A DNA stretch of 31,298 bases, from NCBI GenBank assembly GCA_040399325.1, contig JBBASJ010000023.1:1-31298 (forward strand). The letters are read 5' to 3'. Below, piece after piece: positions 28,584 to 31,298 of the stretch. This DNA comes from RGUW01 sp040399325. GTDB taxonomy: Bacteria > Cyanobacteriota > Cyanobacteriia > PCC-6307 > Cyanobiaceae. The stretch's first letter is position 1. Each line of letters starts with the position of its first letter. The position numbers were made by a program, and so were the translations under genes. The notes beneath the pieces were generated by a model. It ran no database searches. It was not told where the DNA came from and saw nothing but the letters and a program-made list of their open reading frames with translations.

Positions 28584-30245
28584 TCAGGTGATCACCGTGG
28601 GCCGATCCATGCCAGTGCGAACCTTGATCTCGGCCAGGGTATCGATCGCTTCGATCAGATCGCCCAGGGCTGCCTGGGGATCCTGGTTCAGGTCGCCGCC
28701 GGGCGGCACATAGCTTTCCAGGTAGACCCGCAGGGTTGCTCCCTGGGTTCCGGTGCCCGACAGCCTCAACACCACCCGGCTGCCATCGTCGAGCAACAGC
28801 CGCAGGCCCTGACCGGTGGTGGTGGAGCCATCGATCGGGTCGGTGTAGGCGAAGTCATCGGCTATGGCAATGGTGCGACCGGCAAAGGACTGCCCGTGCA
28901 ATGCGCTGAGCATCCCCTTCATGCGGTCGTAGAGGCCATGGGCGGCCTCGCTGGCGATCGCTTCGTAGTCGTGGCGTGAGTAGTAGTGGCGGCCGAAACG
29001 GCTCCAGTGCTCGGCCATGATCTCGCCAACGCTGCATTGGCGCTTGGCCAGGATCTGCAGCCAGAACAGCACGGCCCAGAGGCCGTCCTTTTCGCGGATG
29101 TGGTCGCTTCCTGTGCCGAAGCTCTCTTCCCCGCAGAGGGTGATGCGGCCGGCATCGAGCAGGTTGCCGAAAAACTTCCACCCCGTTGGGGTCTCGTAGC
29201 AGGCGATACCCAGCTCCTTGGCGACCACATCGACGGCGGCGCTGGTGGGCATCGAGCGGGCCACCCCCGCCAGGCCCTGCGCATAGCCCGGAGCCAGGGT
29301 GGCGTTGGCGGTGAGCACAGCCAGGCTGTCGCTCGGGTTCACAAAGCAGTGGCGTCCCAGGATCATGTTGCGATCGGCATCGCCATCGCAGGCCGCGCCA
29401 AAGGCGTAGGCGTCGCCCTGCAGCAGCAGCTCGGCCAGCTCATGGGCATAGGTCAGGTTCGGGTCGGGATGGCCGCCGCCGAAGTCTTCGCTGGGGACTC
29501 CATGGCGCACGGTGCCGGCCGGTGCACCCAGCAGACCCTCGAACAAAGCCTGGGCGTAGGGGCCGCTCACGGCGTGCATGGCATCGAAGGCCATCGCAAA
29601 ATCACCGCGCAGCAGTTCGGCGATGGCGCCGAAATCAAACAACTGCTGCATCAGGGCGATGTAACCCTCGGTGCCGTCGATCACCTCGACCGTTAAGGGC
29701 CCCAGCACGGTGGTGCCGATCCTGTCGAGCGCGAGGGCCCAGCCGGTCGGGGCCTCGGCGATCCGGTAGCCCTCGAGCGTGAGCGTGCTGGCATGAATCG
29801 CTTCGGTGATCGCTTCGGGTGCGGGGCCGCCGTTGGCGCCGTTGACCTTGACGCCGAAATCGCCGTCAGGACCGCCGGGGTTGTGGCTGGCCGACAGGAT
29901 GATGCCGCCGATGGCGCCGCTGCTGCGGATCAGGTGTGATGCGGCCGGCGTCGACAGAATGCCACCGGTGCAGGTGATCACCCGGGCGATGCCATGGGCC
30001 GCAGCCATGCGCACGATCACGTCAATGGCCCTGCGGTTGCCGTAGCGGCCGTCGCCCCCGACCACCAGGGTGCCGCCCGCAACACCGGGAATCACCCGCA
30101 GCGTTGCCTCGATGAAGCTCTCGAGGTAATGGGGGATCTCAAAGGTGCGGGTGCTCTTGCGTAGACCCGAGGTGCCGGGTTTCTGATCGCTGAAGGGCTG
30201 CTCCAGAGGTACGGTGCCGATCTGGAGGCTGCTGCTGGTTGCCAT
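28584..30245 (-). CDS. pgm: Phosphoglucomutase (alpha-D-glucose phosphate-specific)
   Basis: Pgm interconverts glucose-1-phosphate and glucose-6-phosphate, linking glycogen and sucrose metabolism with glycolysis and the Calvin cycle. From the ATG at 30245 the protein has 553 residues. The active-site serine S120 lies in ILSASHNPGGPDGDFG; the Mg2+ loop is CDGDADRN (D288, D290, D292); the sugar-binding loop CGEESFGTGSDHIREKDG (about 372-389) and the phosphate-binding RLSGTGTQGATLRVY near the C-terminus are all intact. The N-terminus FSDQKPGTSGLRKSTRTF is the conventional one for this family. The open frame upstream of 30245 has no family character. A secreted protein gene ends 52 bases upstream. 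Confidence 0.95.
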   Translation of the reverse strand: MATSSSLQIGTVPLEQPFSDQKPGTSGLRKSTRTFEIPHYLESFIEATLRVIPGVAGGTLVVGGDGRYGNRRAIDVIVRMAAAHGIARVITCTGGILSTPAASHLIRSSGAIGGIILSASHNPGGPDGDFGVKVNGANGGPAPEAITEAIHASTLTLEGYRIAEAPTGWALALDRIGTTVLGPLTVEVIDGTEGYIALMQQLFDFGAIAELLRGDFAMAFDAMHAVSGPYAQALFEGLLGAPAGTVRHGVPSEDFGGGHPDPNLTYAHELAELLLQGDAYAFGAACDGDADRNMILGRHCFVNPSDSLAVLTANATLAPGYAQGLAGVARSMPTSAAVDVVAKELGIACYETPTGWKFFGNLLDAGRITLCGEESFGTGSDHIREKDGLWAVLFWLQILAKRQCSVGEIMAEHWSRFGRHYYSRHDYEAIASEAAHGLYDRMKGMLSALHGQSFAGRTIAIADDFAYTDPIDGSTTTGQGLRLLLDDGSRVVLRLSGTGTQGATLRVYLESYVPPGGDLNQDPQAALGDLIEAIDTLAEIKVRTGMDRPTVIT

Positions 30246-30297
30246 CAGCTGGGTTCCGAAGCCTGGACGCGTGCCCAAACTAACCCTGCTCGTCGGA

Positions 30298-30780
30298 TCA
30301 GCGGCCCTCGCCGGTGTTGCCGGTGATGCCCTTGAGGAAGCCCCCCAGACCACCCTGGCGCTGAGGGGCCTGTTGGGTCTGGCTGCTGCCGCTGCCCAGG
30401 GGTTTGGTCGCCGGTCTGCAGAGCACGGTCACATCGGTGGCTTCGCGGTTGAGGCGCTCCCGGCGCTCGTAGCTGTTGCTCGGGCTCACCACGGCCCGCT
30501 CACGGATGTTCCAGAGATTGTCTTTGCAGGAAGCCGGCAGCAGCGGGTGATCGAGCAGGGGATCAGCCACCCCGCGCGCCTTGTTGCAGGTGGCGGCGGT
30601 GTTCTCACGTCCGCAGGCCAGGGTGTCGAGCTGCAGCTGCCGGAACAGCTCTGCGGGCGGAAACTCGGTCGGTTTGAAGCTGCCGCTCTGCTGGGCCAGG
30701 GCCACGAGGGGGCTGCACAGCGCGCCCAGTGCGAGGGCCACCGCCTCGAGCAGCCGCCGGGTGGCAAGGAGCTTCGGCAT
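30298..30780 (-). CDS. Exported four-cysteine protein
   Basis: The product (160 residues from the ATG at 30780) has a signal peptide (MPKLLATRRLLEAVALALGA then LCSPLVALA-QQ). The mature part has FPPAELFRQLQLDTLACGRE, then NTAATCNKARGVADPLLDHP, PASCKDNLWNIRERAVVSPS and VTVLCRPA, giving four cysteines that could form two disulfides, and a Gln/Gly-rich tail (SSQTQQAPQRQGGLGGFLKG). I believe proteins of this type are present in picocyanobacteria, but I cannot name a family. The gene begins 13 bases after the stop of the next upstream gene and lies 52 bases upstream of pgm. Confidence 0.65.
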   Translation of the reverse strand: MPKLLATRRLLEAVALALGALCSPLVALAQQSGSFKPTEFPPAELFRQLQLDTLACGRENTAATCNKARGVADPLLDHPLLPASCKDNLWNIRERAVVSPSNSYERRERLNREATDVTVLCRPATKPLGSGSSQTQQAPQRQGGLGGFLKGITGNTGEGR

Positions 30781-30793
30781 GGCAGAGGGGTGT

Positions 30794-31063
30794 CTAAAGA
30801 AAGGAGTTGTAGTTGCGCACGGCGTCGTTGGGGCTGGGGCCTTCGACCCCCAGCAGGTGGCGCTGCTTGGCCAGCAGGTAGTCGACCAGCTCCTGTTGGA
30901 CTTCCAGCAGCTCCTTGGTGCAGCCACGAAAGGCGGCGCGATGGCGAATCTCATCGTGGCGGGTGTGCAGATCGCGCAGCATCAGCTGAATGGCATCCAG
31001 CGTGGCGCCATGCGGGCGGGTGGCTGTCTGGGTCTCCACAGCGGTCAGCAAGCCAGGTGTCAT
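30794..31063 (-). CDS. Small helical protein of unknown function
   Basis: From the ATG at 31063 the product has 89 residues, with a short N-terminal segment and then a long helical region: LDAIQLMLRDLHTRHDEIRH, RAAFRGCTKELLEVQQELVD, YLLAKQRHLLGVEG. It is rich in His, Arg, Glu and Leu and could form a helical hairpin. There is no membrane segment or known motif. The frame stays open to 31180 but the upstream part looks non-coding. The gene is 13 bases upstream of the exported protein gene and probably forms an operon with it. Confidence 0.55.
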   Translation of the reverse strand: MTPGLLTAVETQTATRPHGATLDAIQLMLRDLHTRHDEIRHRAAFRGCTKELLEVQQELVDYLLAKQRHLLGVEGPSPNDAVRNYNSFL

Positions 31064-31161
31064 GACCTCAATCTGACATAACCGCCCATGCACAGGGCCG
31101 TCACCACAGGGCTGGACAAGGCCTTCACCCTTGGTTTCATGGGCGCACCTGCACGAAACCC

Positions 31162-31296
31162 TTGGCATTCCTGAAGGCAATCGGTGGCTTCCTCAACCGC
31201 CTGCTGAGCCAGCGCGAGTTACAACCCGGGCCAGTAACTGCTGATCAGGCTTCAGCACCCCAACCAGACTCCTCAGGCATCACGATCCTGGGCTGA
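31162..31296 (+). CDS. Possible short protein at the right edge
   Basis: A frame starting TTG at 31162 encodes (M)AFLKAIGGFLNRLLSQRE, then LQPGPVTADQASAPQPDSSG and ITILG, 44 residues. An amphipathic helix is followed by a Pro/Ser-rich tail. The stop (31294-31296) overlaps an ATG at 31296-31298 as TGATG, the usual sign of a coupled following gene that would start at the window edge. There is no in-frame ATG, and a competing frame with ATG at 31088 gives only 28 residues, so the call is tentative. Confidence 0.4.
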   Translation: MAFLKAIGGFLNRLLSQRELQPGPVTADQASAPQPDSSGITILG

Positions 31297-31298
31297 TG

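Overview
The window looks like chromosomal DNA from a unicellular picocyanobacterium of the Synechococcus/Cyanobium group. The evidence is very high GC, tightly packed short operons, and a gene set with a strong cyanobacterial flavour: a RarA fusion protein, a DUF2834 protein, a DUF1400-type secreted protein, a type-II-like NAD(P)H dehydrogenase, a 1-Cys peroxiredoxin next to a separate PrxQ, a Nif11-like small protein, and several small proteins I associate with cyanobacteria. Six GCGATCGC (HIP1-type) octamers found by eye fit a HIP1-carrying rather than open-ocean lineage, but the species cannot be fixed from sequence alone. I see no tRNA, rRNA, CRISPR array, insertion sequence, integrase or phage gene, and no gene-free stretch longer than about 120 bases.

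Layout. 1-1431 (+): a terminator from an upstream gene, a YihY/BrkB-type membrane protein and a membrane-anchored zinc ribbon. 3465-1444 (-): an operon of a tiny membrane protein, xseA, xseB and a DUF2834 protein. 3553-4353 (+): a sucrose-phosphatase-like HAD enzyme, converging on a (-) operon (7233-4350) of an unknown protein and the helicase hrpB. 7655-7273 (-): two small membrane proteins, divergent from an HtrA-type protease (7742-8908, +). 9440-8895 (-): two small cyanobacterial-type proteins. 11281-9557 (-): an ABC-F ATPase. 11379-12511: small genes, including a Nif11-like protein and a ribbon-helix-helix regulator. 16977-12426 (-): NAD(P)H dehydrogenase, HAD phosphatase, 1-Cys peroxiredoxin, TrkA/KtrA and anmK. 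17045-18527 (+): cysH and coaX. 18987-18520 (-): PrxQ. 19028-20252 (+): a 4'-phosphopantetheinyl transferase and a DUF1400-like secreted protein. 22445-20268 (-): rarA fusion. 22487-28525 (+): an RND efflux operon with two lipoprotein adaptors, one pump and a small four-helix membrane protein. 30245-28584 (-): phosphoglucomutase, preceded by a secreted four-cysteine protein and a small unknown protein. A possible short (+) gene ends at the window edge.

Functional themes: genome maintenance (exonuclease VII, HrpB, RarA), envelope and export (HtrA, RND pump, AnmK), redox and sulfur (NAD(P)H dehydrogenase, two peroxiredoxins, CysH), cofactor activation (CoaX, PPTase) and carbon storage (Pgm). 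Most genes are ordinary core genes. The features most worth a second look are the two-adaptor RND operon whose pump has an extra hydrophobic insertion, the Nif11-like protein that stops right after its Gly-Gly, the twin CX3C protein, the NblA-like small protein, and the mutual run-through overlap of the RHH gene with anmK.
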